From: Arcobacter acticola
Lineage (GTDB): Bacteria > Campylobacterota > Campylobacteria > Campylobacterales > Arcobacteraceae
Assembly: GCF_013177675.1 (NCBI RefSeq)
Contig: NZ_CP042652.1
Location: 1,798,001-1,862,000, forward strand
Direction of reading: 5' to 3'
DNA length: 64,000 nucleotides
Part shown: in pieces, positions 17,383 through 24,872 of the stretch
Layout of the letters: each line of letters starts with the position of its first letter
Position numbering within the stretch: position 1 is the first letter of the stretch
The notes under the pieces: generated by a model
Told to the model about the DNA's origin: nothing
The model's database searches: none
Seen by the model: the letters and a program-made list of their open reading frames with translations, nothing else
Translations under genes and position numbers: made by a program

Positions 17383-18246
17383 TTACTCATAAAATTTACA
17401 AATAGCCTGAGTTCCCAAATCTCCATCACCATTTTTTTCTAAAGTTTCATACATCTCTATAACATCTTGTAGTACTTTTAGATTTGCTACTTCTTCATTT
17501 GCTATTTTTAAATCTTTTACAATATGTTTTATATAAAAGCCTGGCTCAAAATCTCTTTTATTCATCTTAGGAGCATTATTTGTCATTTGCCAACTTGATG
17601 CTGCTCCATTACTAATACTTGCAAGCATTGTAGGTATATCTAATCCAACTTTATTTCCATAAGCAATAGCTTCACTAATACCTGCAATTATTCCAGCAAT
17701 TGCAACTTGATTTGCCATTTTTGTATGTTGTCCATTTCCTGATTTACCTTCATAGATAATTGTAGTACCCATGGCTTCAAAAACTTCTTTACAAGTATTA
17801 AAGTTATCTTCATCTCCTCCAACCATAATAGATAAAGTAGCATTTTTAGCTCCCACATCTCCACCTGAGACAGGGGCATCTAAAAATTTCAATCCTTTTT
17901 CTTTTGCCTTATTATAAATATCTATTGTTAGCTTTGGACTTGTAGTTGTCATATCTATTAAATAAGTGTTTTCATTTGCACTATTTAAAATACCTTTTTG
18001 AGATAAATATACTTCTTCTACATCTTTTGGATAACCTACAATTGTAATTACTACATCTTTATCTTTGGCACATGATTCTATAGTTTCACAAAATATTGCA
18101 CCTGCATTTAATATATCTTTGATTTTTTCTTTATTTCGTGCATATACTTCAACTTCAAATCCTTTTTTCATTAGATTTAAAATCATAAATTTTCCCATTA
18201 CACCTGCGCCTATAAAACCTATTTTTTTACCTATAATTTGACTCAT
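17383..18246 (-). CDS. 3-hydroxyisobutyrate dehydrogenase family NAD(P)-dependent reductase
   Basis: A 287-residue beta-hydroxyacid dehydrogenase. The N-terminal Rossmann motif is IGFIGAGVMGKFMILNLMKKG; the substrate-binding signature FLDAPVSGGDVGAKNATLSIMVGG and the catalytic Lys in GNGQHTKMANQVAIAGI are present. Family members reduce tartronate semialdehyde, succinic semialdehyde or 3-hydroxyisobutyrate; which one applies cannot be told. It interrupts the run of hyp genes on the same strand. Confidence 0.88.
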   Translation of the reverse strand: MSQIIGKKIGFIGAGVMGKFMILNLMKKGFEVEVYARNKEKIKDILNAGAIFCETIESCAKDKDVVITIVGYPKDVEEVYLSQKGILNSANENTYLIDMTTTSPKLTIDIYNKAKEKGLKFLDAPVSGGDVGAKNATLSIMVGGDEDNFNTCKEVFEAMGTTIIYEGKSGNGQHTKMANQVAIAGIIAGISEAIAYGNKVGLDIPTMLASISNGAASSWQMTNNAPKMNKRDFEPGFYIKHIVKDLKIANEEVANLKVLQDVIEMYETLEKNGDGDLGTQAICKFYE

Positions 18247-18273
18247 AATATTAAGACCTTTTTTTAAATTTAT

Positions 18274-18309
18274 AAAAAGTAAAGCAGTTTTCTTTCTTTA
18301 TAAAAGATT
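18274..18309 (-). repeat. Degenerate copy of the hypD 3' end and terminator
   Basis: Matches 18367-18403 (start AAAAAGTAAAGCAGTTT, end TATAAAAGATT) with a few differences. The second copy covers the last codons and terminator of hypD, so this one looks like a leftover of a local duplication. Confidence 0.6.
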
Positions 18310-18365
18310 CTCAGACATTTATGGTTTAAACTAAAGATTAAACATCATAAATCTCGTAATCTTTC

Positions 18366-18391
18366 AAAAAAGTAAAGCAGTTTACTTTTTT
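18366..18391 (-). terminator. Terminator after hypD
   Basis: Perfect 11-bp arms AAAAAAGTAAA and TTTACTTTTTT with loop GCAG, directly after the hypD stop codon; A/T runs on both sides allow termination in both directions. Confidence 0.8.
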
Positions 18392-19516
18392 TTATAAAAG
18401 ATTACCATATTTATAATAAGCACTACATGCACCTTCGCTACTAACCATACAAGAACCTATTGGATTTGTTGGAGTACAAAGTGTTCCAAAGATTTTACAA
18501 TCGTGTGGTTTTGCAACTCCTTTTAGAATATCTGGGCATCTGCAAGCTTTATTATCTTTTACTTCTTTTGTTGGTAATATTTCTTTATATGCTATTTTTG
18601 CATTATATTTATCATATTGCTCTTTTAGTTCATATCCACTATCTTCAACCTCTCCAATTCCTCTGAATTTAAAAGGAACTTTTTTGAAATATTTATTTAT
18701 TAACTCTTGAGCTTTTATATTTCCCTCATAAGAAACCAATCTTTTATACTCTATTTCTAAATCACTTCTTTTTTCAACAAACTGTTTTACTATCATATAA
18801 AGAGATTGCATCACGTCTACTGGTTCAAAGCCACTTACAACTACTGGTTTATTATAATCCCTTGGAAACTCTTCATATATCTTACTTCCACTAATAACAC
18901 TTACATGTGAAGGGCCTAAAAAAGCATCTATCTTACAATCACTACTTTGAACAAGTACACGCATAACTTCAGGAACTGTAATATGATTTATATGAAAAAG
19001 TATATTTGTAATATCTTGTTTTATTACTTGTTCTAATAAAGCACAAGTCATAGGAGTTGTTGTTTCAAATCCTATTGCAAAAAAGACTACTGTTTTATTT
19101 GGATTTTCACTTGCTATTTTTATACACTCCATTGGTGAGTAGACAAATCTTACATCAGCACCTTGGCTTCTTGCATTTTGTAAACTTCCACGACTACCTG
19201 GAACTTTTATCATATCGCCTAAAGTTACAAGTATTACATCTTCTTGTAAACTTAATTCATAAGCACTATCGATTCTCTCTTTTGGCATAACACAAACAGG
19301 ACAACCAGGTCCGTGTATAAAATTTATTTTTTTATTTATTAACTGTGGAATTCCATATTTCATAATAGTATGAGTGTGCCCACCACAAACTTCCATAATA
19401 TTTATAATTCCATCATAATCTTTTAAATCATCATCTATTATTTTCTTATATGCTTTTATTGTTTTAGCATCCCTAAAACCATCATATAAATCTTTTAGTT
19501 GTAGCTCTTTTTCCAT
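18392..19516 (-). CDS. hypD: Hydrogenase formation protein HypD
   Basis: HypD is the iron-sulfur scaffold that, with HypC, assembles the Fe(CN)2CO unit of the active site. The 374 residues include the conserved GPGCPVCVMP near 71, the catalytic-thiol region IMEVCGGHTHTIMKYG near 41, IGFETTTP near 152, and a C-terminal [4Fe-4S] cysteine set (KACRCPDILKG, CKIFGTLCTP, SCMVSSEGACSAYYKYG). It follows hypC after 13 bp. Confidence 0.96.
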   Translation of the reverse strand: MEKELQLKDLYDGFRDAKTIKAYKKIIDDDLKDYDGIINIMEVCGGHTHTIMKYGIPQLINKKINFIHGPGCPVCVMPKERIDSAYELSLQEDVILVTLGDMIKVPGSRGSLQNARSQGADVRFVYSPMECIKIASENPNKTVVFFAIGFETTTPMTCALLEQVIKQDITNILFHINHITVPEVMRVLVQSSDCKIDAFLGPSHVSVISGSKIYEEFPRDYNKPVVVSGFEPVDVMQSLYMIVKQFVEKRSDLEIEYKRLVSYEGNIKAQELINKYFKKVPFKFRGIGEVEDSGYELKEQYDKYNAKIAYKEILPTKEVKDNKACRCPDILKGVAKPHDCKIFGTLCTPTNPIGSCMVSSEGACSAYYKYGNLL

Positions 19517-19529
19517 GATATTTCAAAAC

Positions 19530-19811
19530 CTATCTATTTGGGCAATTATCAGATTGCTCAATTGCTTCTAATCTATCTTGCTCTTCCATCTTTTCTATTA
19601 TTTCTGCATAGACTTTGAGTGATTCTAGTGCATCCTCTTCATCTATTTTATTCATTGCAAATCCAATATGAATTAAAACATAATCACCAATTACAACATC
19701 TTGGTCTATTAAATCTAAACTTGCACTTCTTTCAACACCCATTGTGTCAACTACACAAGTGTTCATTTCAGTGTCTATACTTTTTATTTTTGATGGTATT
19801 GATAAGCACAT
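19530..19811 (-). CDS. hypC: Hydrogenase assembly chaperone HypC
   Basis: HypC (93 residues) starts with the essential MCLSIP, in which Cys2 binds the iron-ligand complex and the hydrogenase precursor. The OB-fold continues with ERSASLDLIDQDVVIGDYVLIHIGFAMNKIDEEDALESL, all conserved. The tail (RLEAIEQSDNCPNR) is a little longer than usual. AAAAAGG precedes the ATG. A 130-bp structured spacer separates it from hypB. Confidence 0.95.
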   Translation of the reverse strand: MCLSIPSKIKSIDTEMNTCVVDTMGVERSASLDLIDQDVVIGDYVLIHIGFAMNKIDEEDALESLKVYAEIIEKMEEQDRLEAIEQSDNCPNR

Positions 19812-19835
19812 ACAATTTTTCCTTTTTAATCTATT

Positions 19836-19940
19836 ATTTGTAAAACAATTTTATGAATGATTCTGCAACGGAAGGGTAAAAATCTTTGATTTTTGGGTAC
19901 TCACCGTGAAGCCTAAATGAATGAAATTGATTTTACAAAT
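19836..19940 (-). repeat. Long imperfect palindrome between hypB and hypC
   Basis: Outer arms 19836-19851 and 19924-19940 are complementary over 16 of 17 positions with one bulge. Inside are ACGG (19868-19871) with CCGT (19904-19907) and a hairpin AAAAATC-TTT-GATTTTT (19878-19894). It begins two bases after hypB ends, and no reading frame was found. The fold could act as an intercistronic RNA structure; alternatively it is a small non-autonomous repeat. Not recognised as a known riboswitch. Confidence 0.6.
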
Positions 19941-19941
19941 T

Positions 19942-20760
19942 TCATCTCATCTTTCTTTTGAAATTAATCCAATCAATTACATTTTGAAGTGATTGTTTAT
20001 CTTTGATATTCACTTCTAATATATCCACATTTGGTTTTAGTTTTCTAGCTTCTTCTTTTTCTTTTTGTATATCATATTCAAAATAAGGAAGTAAATCTGT
20101 TTTTGTAATAAGTATTAAATCAGCAGCTCTAAACATAACAGGATATTTAACTATCTTATCCTCACCCTCAGGAACTGAAACTAAAACAATATTTAAGTGA
20201 GTTCCCACATCATAAGAAGCAGGACATACAAGATTTCCTACATTTTCCACAAAACAAACATCTATATCATCTAAAGCGATATCATGTAAACCTTTGTGAA
20301 CCATAAAGGCATCAAGATGACAAGCACTTCCTGTTTGAATTTGAACAGCTTCAATTCCCTTTGCTTTTAATCTATCGGCATCCCTTGAAGTTTCTAAGTC
20401 ACCCTCAACAACTGCAAATTTGAAATCAACTATATCTGCAATATTTTCCAAAAGTGTAGTTTTACCACTTCCAGGACTACTCATAAGATTTATTCCTAAA
20501 ACTTTGTGTGAGTCAAAATGAGTTCTATTATGTGAAGCTTCATGGTCATTTTTATCTAAAATCTTTTTAATTACAGAGATTGTTTTAGCATCGTTTAATT
20601 GGGGATTGTGATTTAGTGTTTCATGGGCTGCTTGATGAGTATTACTAAAAGCCAAATTATCATGTGGATGGTCATGATCATGAACAAGTCCATGCTCATG
20701 AATGTCGTGATGGTGGTGATGTTCTTGACCTGCTATTGTACAACCGCAATCTTTACACAT
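19942..20760 (-). CDS. hypB: Hydrogenase nickel incorporation GTPase HypB
   Basis: HypB is the GTPase that, with HypA, inserts nickel. The 272 residues start with the nickel-binding motif CxxCGC (MCKDCGC), then a long His/Asp-rich segment (residues 13-50, EHHHHHDIHEHG and others) that could store nickel. The GTPase domain follows: Walker A SSPGSGKTTLL near residue 94, VVEGDLETSRDADR, the metal-site Cys/His region GSACHLDAFM, switch II VENVGNLVCPASYDVG and the base-recognition TKTD. AAAGGATAATAAT precedes the ATG. It has a promoter and a hairpin leader of its own. Confidence 0.96.
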   Translation of the reverse strand: MCKDCGCTIAGQEHHHHHDIHEHGLVHDHDHPHDNLAFSNTHQAAHETLNHNPQLNDAKTISVIKKILDKNDHEASHNRTHFDSHKVLGINLMSSPGSGKTTLLENIADIVDFKFAVVEGDLETSRDADRLKAKGIEAVQIQTGSACHLDAFMVHKGLHDIALDDIDVCFVENVGNLVCPASYDVGTHLNIVLVSVPEGEDKIVKYPVMFRAADLILITKTDLLPYFEYDIQKEKEEARKLKPNVDILEVNIKDKQSLQNVIDWINFKRKMR

Positions 20761-20770
20761 ATTATTATCC

Positions 20771-20827
20771 TTTTGAGTTAAACTATTTTTCTGAATAATT
20801 ATTCATTTTAAATAGTTTAACTCAAAA
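20771..20827 (-). promoter_or_regulatory. Hairpin in the hypB 5' leader
   Basis: Perfect 18-bp inverted repeat: 20771-20788 pairs with 20810-20827, with a 21-base spacer that itself holds the 14-bp palindrome TGAATAATTATTCA (20792-20805). The predicted hypB transcript begins near 20832, so nearly the whole leader would fold into this hairpin, which ends where the AAAGGA ribosome-binding site begins. It may control translation or stability or be an operator; there is no U-run, so it is not a typical terminator. Confidence 0.65.
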
Positions 20828-20838
20828 AGTCTAAATAT

Positions 20839-20877
20839 AGTATAATTTTTATTTACACTTAGGTATTTTTAGAACAA
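20839..20877 (-). promoter_or_regulatory. hypB promoter with a 20-bp element shared with nicO
   Basis: On the minus strand: TTGTTCTAAAAATACCTAAG (20877-20858), 13 bases, then TATACT (20844-20839). The same element, one mismatch apart and at the same 13-base distance, lies before the nickel permease gene. It replaces a recognisable -35 box, so an activator site is likely. Confidence 0.65.
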
Positions 20878-20888
20878 GTTTTATTTTT

Positions 20889-21281
20889 TTATTTAAAAGA
20901 AATAGATGTCTCTTTTAAGATTGCATTTACATCTGTTGAGTCACCATTATATTTAACTAATTTTATACCTTGTGAAGTAAATGAATTAGCTGTATTCTTA
21001 CAAGCTTTTCTAACAACCACATAACTACACTCAACTAAAGCTTCACCCATTTTATTATGTTGAGCAATATGTTGGGCATCATCATGTTTATGATTACACT
21101 CATGATCTTCTTCGGCATGGTCATGATCTATATCTGTTCTTGGATTTGTAATTACTGAATCTAATTTAAATGATCTAAACATTCCGGAACCTGTCAAATC
21201 ATAAATTGCAAACTTTGGAGTATGTCCTGCATTACTAAAGAATGTTAAATTCTCATCTTTTACTGGAATTGCTATTTTCAT
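20889..21281 (-). CDS. NifX/NifB-C-terminal-like protein with a His-rich loop
   Basis: A 130-residue protein of the dinitrogenase iron-molybdenum cofactor biosynthesis domain type: MKIAIPVKDENLTFFSNAGHTPKFAIYDL at the start and the core ALVECSYVVVRKACKNTANSFTSQGIKLVKY. No nitrogenase genes are present. In the middle (about residues 52-73) is an inserted stretch rich in His and Asp/Glu (DHDHAEEDHECNHKHDD), the kind of sequence that binds nickel. Its position between the nickel permease and hypB suggests nickel or cofactor handling for hydrogenase. That role is inferred. Confidence 0.8.
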   Translation of the reverse strand: MKIAIPVKDENLTFFSNAGHTPKFAIYDLTGSGMFRSFKLDSVITNPRTDIDHDHAEEDHECNHKHDDAQHIAQHNKMGEALVECSYVVVRKACKNTANSFTSQGIKLVKYNGDSTDVNAILKETSISFK

Positions 21282-21368
21282 TGTATGCCTTTTATTACTT
21301 TATTGTAGAGTATACTCTCTTAAGTGCTTTTATATGCAATTATTACTCCTTTGACTTTTAAATTAACC

Positions 21369-22010
21369 CTAAGCTAATAAAAAGTTAGTACCAACAACTA
21401 AAGAAACAAGGCCTGCAACAGTAAATATTCTTTTAATATTTTGTTGAGAATTTAATAAATTTTTATTTATATATAAAATAAATGCCCCAAAAGCTAAAAA
21501 GACAATCATAACACCCAAAGTAAAAGCTAAAACCATAGTAAAATCAACACTAGCACTTTCAACCAGTCCTAGAGTAACTAACATTCCTCTAACTCCGCCT
21601 ATTCCCATAAGAGTTCCTATTGCAAAGGCTGAACTTACATCTTTATTTGTATGAGAATGTTCTTTGCCAAAATAAATATGAATATGCTCTTTACCATCGT
21701 GGATATGCTTACTTAGGTTTATTCTATTTGTAAATACTAACCATAATAAATAAATTCCCATTCCTAAAATCACAGAAGCAGAAATAACATCTCCATAAGC
21801 TAGTATCTCATCTGATATTTTATATGTTTCAAGTATTTTTGCAAAAATAAAAAGTGATATTCCATGGCCTACTGCAAACATACTTGTAATAAGTATTGTT
21901 TTTCTTTTATTTTTTCCTATTGAAAAATCTGCAATTGCAGTTAAATGATCAGCTCCAAAAGCATGTAAAATTCCATACCAAAAGATTAGAGATAAAGCTA
22001 CATGTTCCAT
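21369..22010 (-). CDS. NicO/NiCoT-type nickel permease
   Basis: An integral membrane protein of 213 residues with about six helices. The first helix carries the nickel/cobalt transporter signature HX4DH (HAFGADHLTAIADF), and the second VGHGISLFIFA. A His-rich cytoplasmic loop (HIHDGKEHIHIYFGKEHSH) lies between helices 3 and 4. These features and the neighbouring hypB support nickel import for hydrogenase. Cobalt cannot be excluded. AAGGAAAAAC precedes the ATG; it is first in the minus-strand series nicO - NifX-like - hypB. Confidence 0.88.
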   Translation of the reverse strand: MEHVALSLIFWYGILHAFGADHLTAIADFSIGKNKRKTILITSMFAVGHGISLFIFAKILETYKISDEILAYGDVISASVILGMGIYLLWLVFTNRINLSKHIHDGKEHIHIYFGKEHSHTNKDVSSAFAIGTLMGIGGVRGMLVTLGLVESASVDFTMVLAFTLGVMIVFLAFGAFILYINKNLLNSQQNIKRIFTVAGLVSLVVGTNFLLA

Positions 22011-22068
22011 GTTTTTCCTTACGAGTAGTTCTTAGATTATTGTAGTATATTTTTATATTTATAAACTT

Positions 22069-22107
22069 ATCATAATTTTATAAAACTCTTATGTATTTTT
22101 AGAACAA
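22069..22107 (-). promoter_or_regulatory. nicO promoter with the element shared with hypB
   Basis: TTGTTCTAAAAATACATAAG (22107-22088), 13 bases, then TATGAT (22074-22069). It differs from the hypB element at one of 20 positions. It lies between divergent genes and ends 14 bp before the start of the transposase-like gene, so it could control both. Confidence 0.65.
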
Positions 22108-22121
22108 AAAATATACAAAAG

Positions 22122-22778
22122 ATGCTAATATATGAAATGAAATGTCAAAACTGCAATAACACAAACTTTTATATTCTAGCAAATGATTATATAAAATGTA
22201 AAAAATGTGCAAAAAAATATTCCCTAAAAAAAATAGAAAAAGACAAGCAAGTAGCAATAAGTTTTTCTCAAAATAAAAATGCCCTTGAAACCTCTAAAGA
22301 ACTACAATTAAATTATAAAACAGTAAAAGATAGATTTGATATTTATAGAAAAGAAATAGCTATATATTTAGAAAACCAATATAATAACTCAGTAAAAGAC
22401 AATACAGAATATGAAGAGTTTTATTATATAAAAGAACGTGAAAAAAAGAAAAAGAAAAAATCTTTAAGCCAAGCCATAAATATAATGGGATTTTATTCAA
22501 ATGAAAAGATATATACTATTCTTATGCCAAAAATTGGTAAAAGAGCTTTTGATATAGAAGATGGTTTTATAGAGTATTTAAATTGGCATAAAATCCACTC
22601 AAAAAATTCTTATCAATCAAAACTTAATGAATTTTGGAAATTTTTAGAAGAAAATCTAAAGAAATATAAAGGTGTAGAAGAAGAAAATTTTTTCTTTTAT
22701 TTAAAAGAGTGCGAATTTAGATTTAACTATTCACAAAAAGAGCAATTAGAGATTATCGAAAATTTATACAAAATATAA
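22122..22778 (+). CDS. Zinc-ribbon/HTH protein resembling a domesticated IS1595-type transposase
   Basis: A 218-residue protein. The N-terminus is a zinc ribbon (KCQNCNN ... KCKKCAKKYS), followed by an HTH (KNALETSKELQLNYKTVKDRFDIY), the order found in IS1595/ISXO2 transposases. The C-terminal half keeps that family's pattern (IHSKN, then NEFWKFLEENLKKYKGV and YLKECEFRFNY), but the DDE acidic positions are not evident (EYEEFYYIKE where DExYIG is expected). No inverted repeats or target duplication surround it. I infer a transposase-derived DNA-binding protein, possibly the regulator of the adjacent nickel genes. Met6 (22137) is an alternative start. Confidence 0.6.
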   Translation: MLIYEMKCQNCNNTNFYILANDYIKCKKCAKKYSLKKIEKDKQVAISFSQNKNALETSKELQLNYKTVKDRFDIYRKEIAIYLENQYNNSVKDNTEYEEFYYIKEREKKKKKKSLSQAINIMGFYSNEKIYTILMPKIGKRAFDIEDGFIEYLNWHKIHSKNSYQSKLNEFWKFLEENLKKYKGVEEENFFFYLKECEFRFNYSQKEQLEIIENLYKI

Positions 22779-22812
22779 TTTCTGAATAATTTATTTTCAC
22801 TATAATTCAAAA

Positions 22813-23973
22813 ATGAGAAATATAAGTAAACTAACCATTTTAACAATGCTTTTATTAGCAATGACAACTAGTATGTCAAATGTCGCTATTGTAACAACTC
22901 TTCCACATCTTAAAGAATATTTTACAAATATAAACAATATAGAATTTTATTCAAGATTAATGCTCACGCTTCCTTCACTGGTAATTGCACTTTTAGCACC
23001 TATTTTAGGGCATTTTATTTTTAGCTTTGGAAAGAAGAGATCTGTACTTATTGCACTTTTCTTCTTTTCTTTTTTTGGAACTGCAGGGCTTTATCTAAAT
23101 AGCATTGAATCACTTCTTGCATCACGAGCTTTATTTGGATTATGTGTAGCAACTTTGATGATAGTTTCTACTTCTTTAGTGGGAGATTATTTCAAAGAAC
23201 ATGATAGACACAAATTCATGGGATATCAAAGTGCTTTTATGGCAATTGGTGGAGTATTTTTTGTCGTTGGTGGTGGTTTTTTATCTGATATAAACTGGCG
23301 TTTCCCTTTTGGTATATATTTTATTGGTTTAGTATTATTGCCTTTTGTAATTCTATTTTTAAAAGAGAAAAAAATAGAAAGCACACAAGAAGAATTATCT
23401 ATAGATATTGGAAAAAATATGCTTGTTGTATATTTTCTTGCATTTATTTATATGCTATTGTTTTTTATTTTACCAACGCAAATTCCTTTTTTATTAATAG
23501 AAAAATTTGAAGCTAGTGGGAAAATGGCTGGAACTGTAATTGCTACTGCATTTTTTTGCAATGCTTTAGGAGCTATTGCTTTTTCAAAATTGAAAAAATA
23601 CTTAAATTTTATTGCTATTTATTTAATAGGTATTACGTTAATGGCCCTTGGATTTTCACTTGTAGGTGTTATAAATCATATCTATTTCTTTTTTATAACT
23701 AGCCCTATTCTAGGTTTTGCAGGTGGAATTATGATGACAAATGCAACAGCTTGGATGCTAAGTAAAACAAGTCATGAAAAAAGAGTAAAAAGTTCAGGAT
23801 ATTTTACTTCTGCTATATTTTTAGGGCAGTTTTTATCTCCTATAGTTTTTCATCCTTTTTTAGACTTTTTAGAAATCCAAGATTTCTTTTTGTATATCGG
23901 GTTAAGTTTATTTTTTGTTAGTTTTATAGCTTTTGTTTTTTTAAGATTCAAAACTAAAATTAAACAGAAATAA
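22813..23973 (+). CDS. Major facilitator superfamily efflux transporter
   Basis: A 386-residue inner-membrane protein with twelve hydrophobic helices. Family marks: the loop after helix 2 (GHFIFSFGKKRSVLIALFFF, the RxGRR-like site), LLASRALFGLCVATLMIVSTSLVGDYF in helices 4-5, and GYQSAFMAIGGVFFVVGGGFLSDINWRFPF, as in drug/H+ antiporters of the Bcr/CflA and DHA types. The substrate is unknown. It begins 34 bp after the transposase-like gene on the same strand, so the two may be cotranscribed. Confidence 0.88.
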   Translation: MRNISKLTILTMLLLAMTTSMSNVAIVTTLPHLKEYFTNINNIEFYSRLMLTLPSLVIALLAPILGHFIFSFGKKRSVLIALFFFSFFGTAGLYLNSIESLLASRALFGLCVATLMIVSTSLVGDYFKEHDRHKFMGYQSAFMAIGGVFFVVGGGFLSDINWRFPFGIYFIGLVLLPFVILFLKEKKIESTQEELSIDIGKNMLVVYFLAFIYMLLFFILPTQIPFLLIEKFEASGKMAGTVIATAFFCNALGAIAFSKLKKYLNFIAIYLIGITLMALGFSLVGVINHIYFFFITSPILGFAGGIMMTNATAWMLSKTSHEKRVKSSGYFTSAIFLGQFLSPIVFHPFLDFLEIQDFFLYIGLSLFFVSFIAFVFLRFKTKIKQK

Positions 23974-23995
23974 GAGCTTTATTGCTCTTATTTCT
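23966..23995. terminator. Bidirectional terminator between MFS and DsrE genes
   Basis: Perfect 12-bp arms AGAAATAAGAGC and GCTCTTATTTCT with a 6-base loop; the left arm includes the MFS stop codon, and the convergent DsrE gene ends at 24001. Confidence 0.85.
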
Positions 23996-24000
23996 TTATA

Positions 24001-24426
24001 CTAAGGTCTAATATAAGAGTAACCTTGCTCTTGAAGTTCCACGATTCTACCAACTCCTGCTTTAACTGTAGTTACACCTTTTGTTAAAATTGGATCAACA
24101 CCTGTTTTTTCTTTTATATGAGCCATTGTATTTTCACAAGCACTAAATTTTACATCTTGCAATGAAAGATCTTTAACTCTAGTACTATGAAAAGATTGCT
24201 CTGTTAATATTCCTAATCCTGGACCAAAAGCAACTATTTCAATAGTTACATTATCCATACCATATAATTTTTGTAAATTTGAAGCATTATTTAATGCCAA
24301 TAATTGAGTTCTTGTATCATCTGTACTAACTTGTATTACAACTTTATGTTCTGAAGCATTTAAATTACTACTTAAAAACAATAAAGAGATAAAAAGAAAA
24401 GCAATTTTAGTAAATAAATTTTTCAT
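24001..24426 (-). CDS. Periplasmic DsrE-family protein
   Basis: A 141-residue protein with a cleavable signal peptide (MKNLFTKIAFLFISLLFLSSNLNA, cleavage before SEH) and a DsrE/DsrF-like domain: KVVIQVSTDDTRTQLLALNNASNLQKLYG, VTIEIVAFGPGLGIL and a single Cys in DVKFSACENTMAHI. The family includes sulfur-relay proteins; exported members may bind sulfur or copper, but this is not established here. A second, cytoplasmic DsrE-type gene lies 75 bp upstream on the same strand. Confidence 0.8.
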   Translation of the reverse strand: MKNLFTKIAFLFISLLFLSSNLNASEHKVVIQVSTDDTRTQLLALNNASNLQKLYGMDNVTIEIVAFGPGLGILTEQSFHSTRVKDLSLQDVKFSACENTMAHIKEKTGVDPILTKGVTTVKAGVGRIVELQEQGYSYIRP

Positions 24427-24501
24427 TCTTAATGGCTAATGTTAATTTAAAAATATACTAACACTTCTTCATAACATTAGAATAGCTTATTTTATTTATA
24501 A

Positions 24502-24840
24502 TCAAACAGAAATAATACTTTCTCCACTTTTAACCCAAGAACTTAAAAGCTCACCTGTGTAATAAACTTGCATATCACAAGATTTAAGTTCATTTTCAAC
24601 TCCTAAATCTTCAGCACATTTTTTACATGCAATTACTTCTACACCATCTGCTATCATTTGTTTAATTTTTTCTTGAACTTCTTTATCTTTTGCAACTAAT
24701 CCTTGAGATGCTCCCCAAATAAGGATTTGAACATTTCCTATCCAACCTTTTAGTTTTGCATTATGAGCATATAAACATATCATATTCATAGCTGTTTCTT
24801 TATTATCACTTGTCCATAAAATTTTTGCTGTATTGTTCAT
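24502..24840 (-). CDS. DsrE-family cytoplasmic protein
   Basis: A 112-residue soluble protein with the DsrE fold pattern: AKILWTSDNKETAMNMICLYAHNAKLKGW, VQILIWGASQGLVAKD and the CxxC pair VIACKKCAEDLG near residue 76, plus a later Cys in LKSCDM. Such cysteines carry persulfides in sulfur-transfer relatives. It has no signal peptide, unlike its neighbour. AAGGAAGAAAAT precedes the ATG. The partner and substrate are unknown. Confidence 0.8.
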   Translation of the reverse strand: MNNTAKILWTSDNKETAMNMICLYAHNAKLKGWIGNVQILIWGASQGLVAKDKEVQEKIKQMIADGVEVIACKKCAEDLGVENELKSCDMQVYYTGELLSSWVKSGESIISV

Positions 24841-24872
24841 ATTTTCTTCCTTTTATTAATTTAATTATAATA

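Noticed and set aside
19836-19940. Known riboswitch (cobalamin or molybdenum cofactor)
   Set aside because: The conserved boxes I know for these classes are not present; only the pairing is clear.
20792-20805. Palindrome TGAATAATTATTCA as a Fur or NikR box
   Set aside because: It is similar to a Fur core by chance only; half-site spacing differs, and it is in the loop of a larger hairpin. No iron genes are near.
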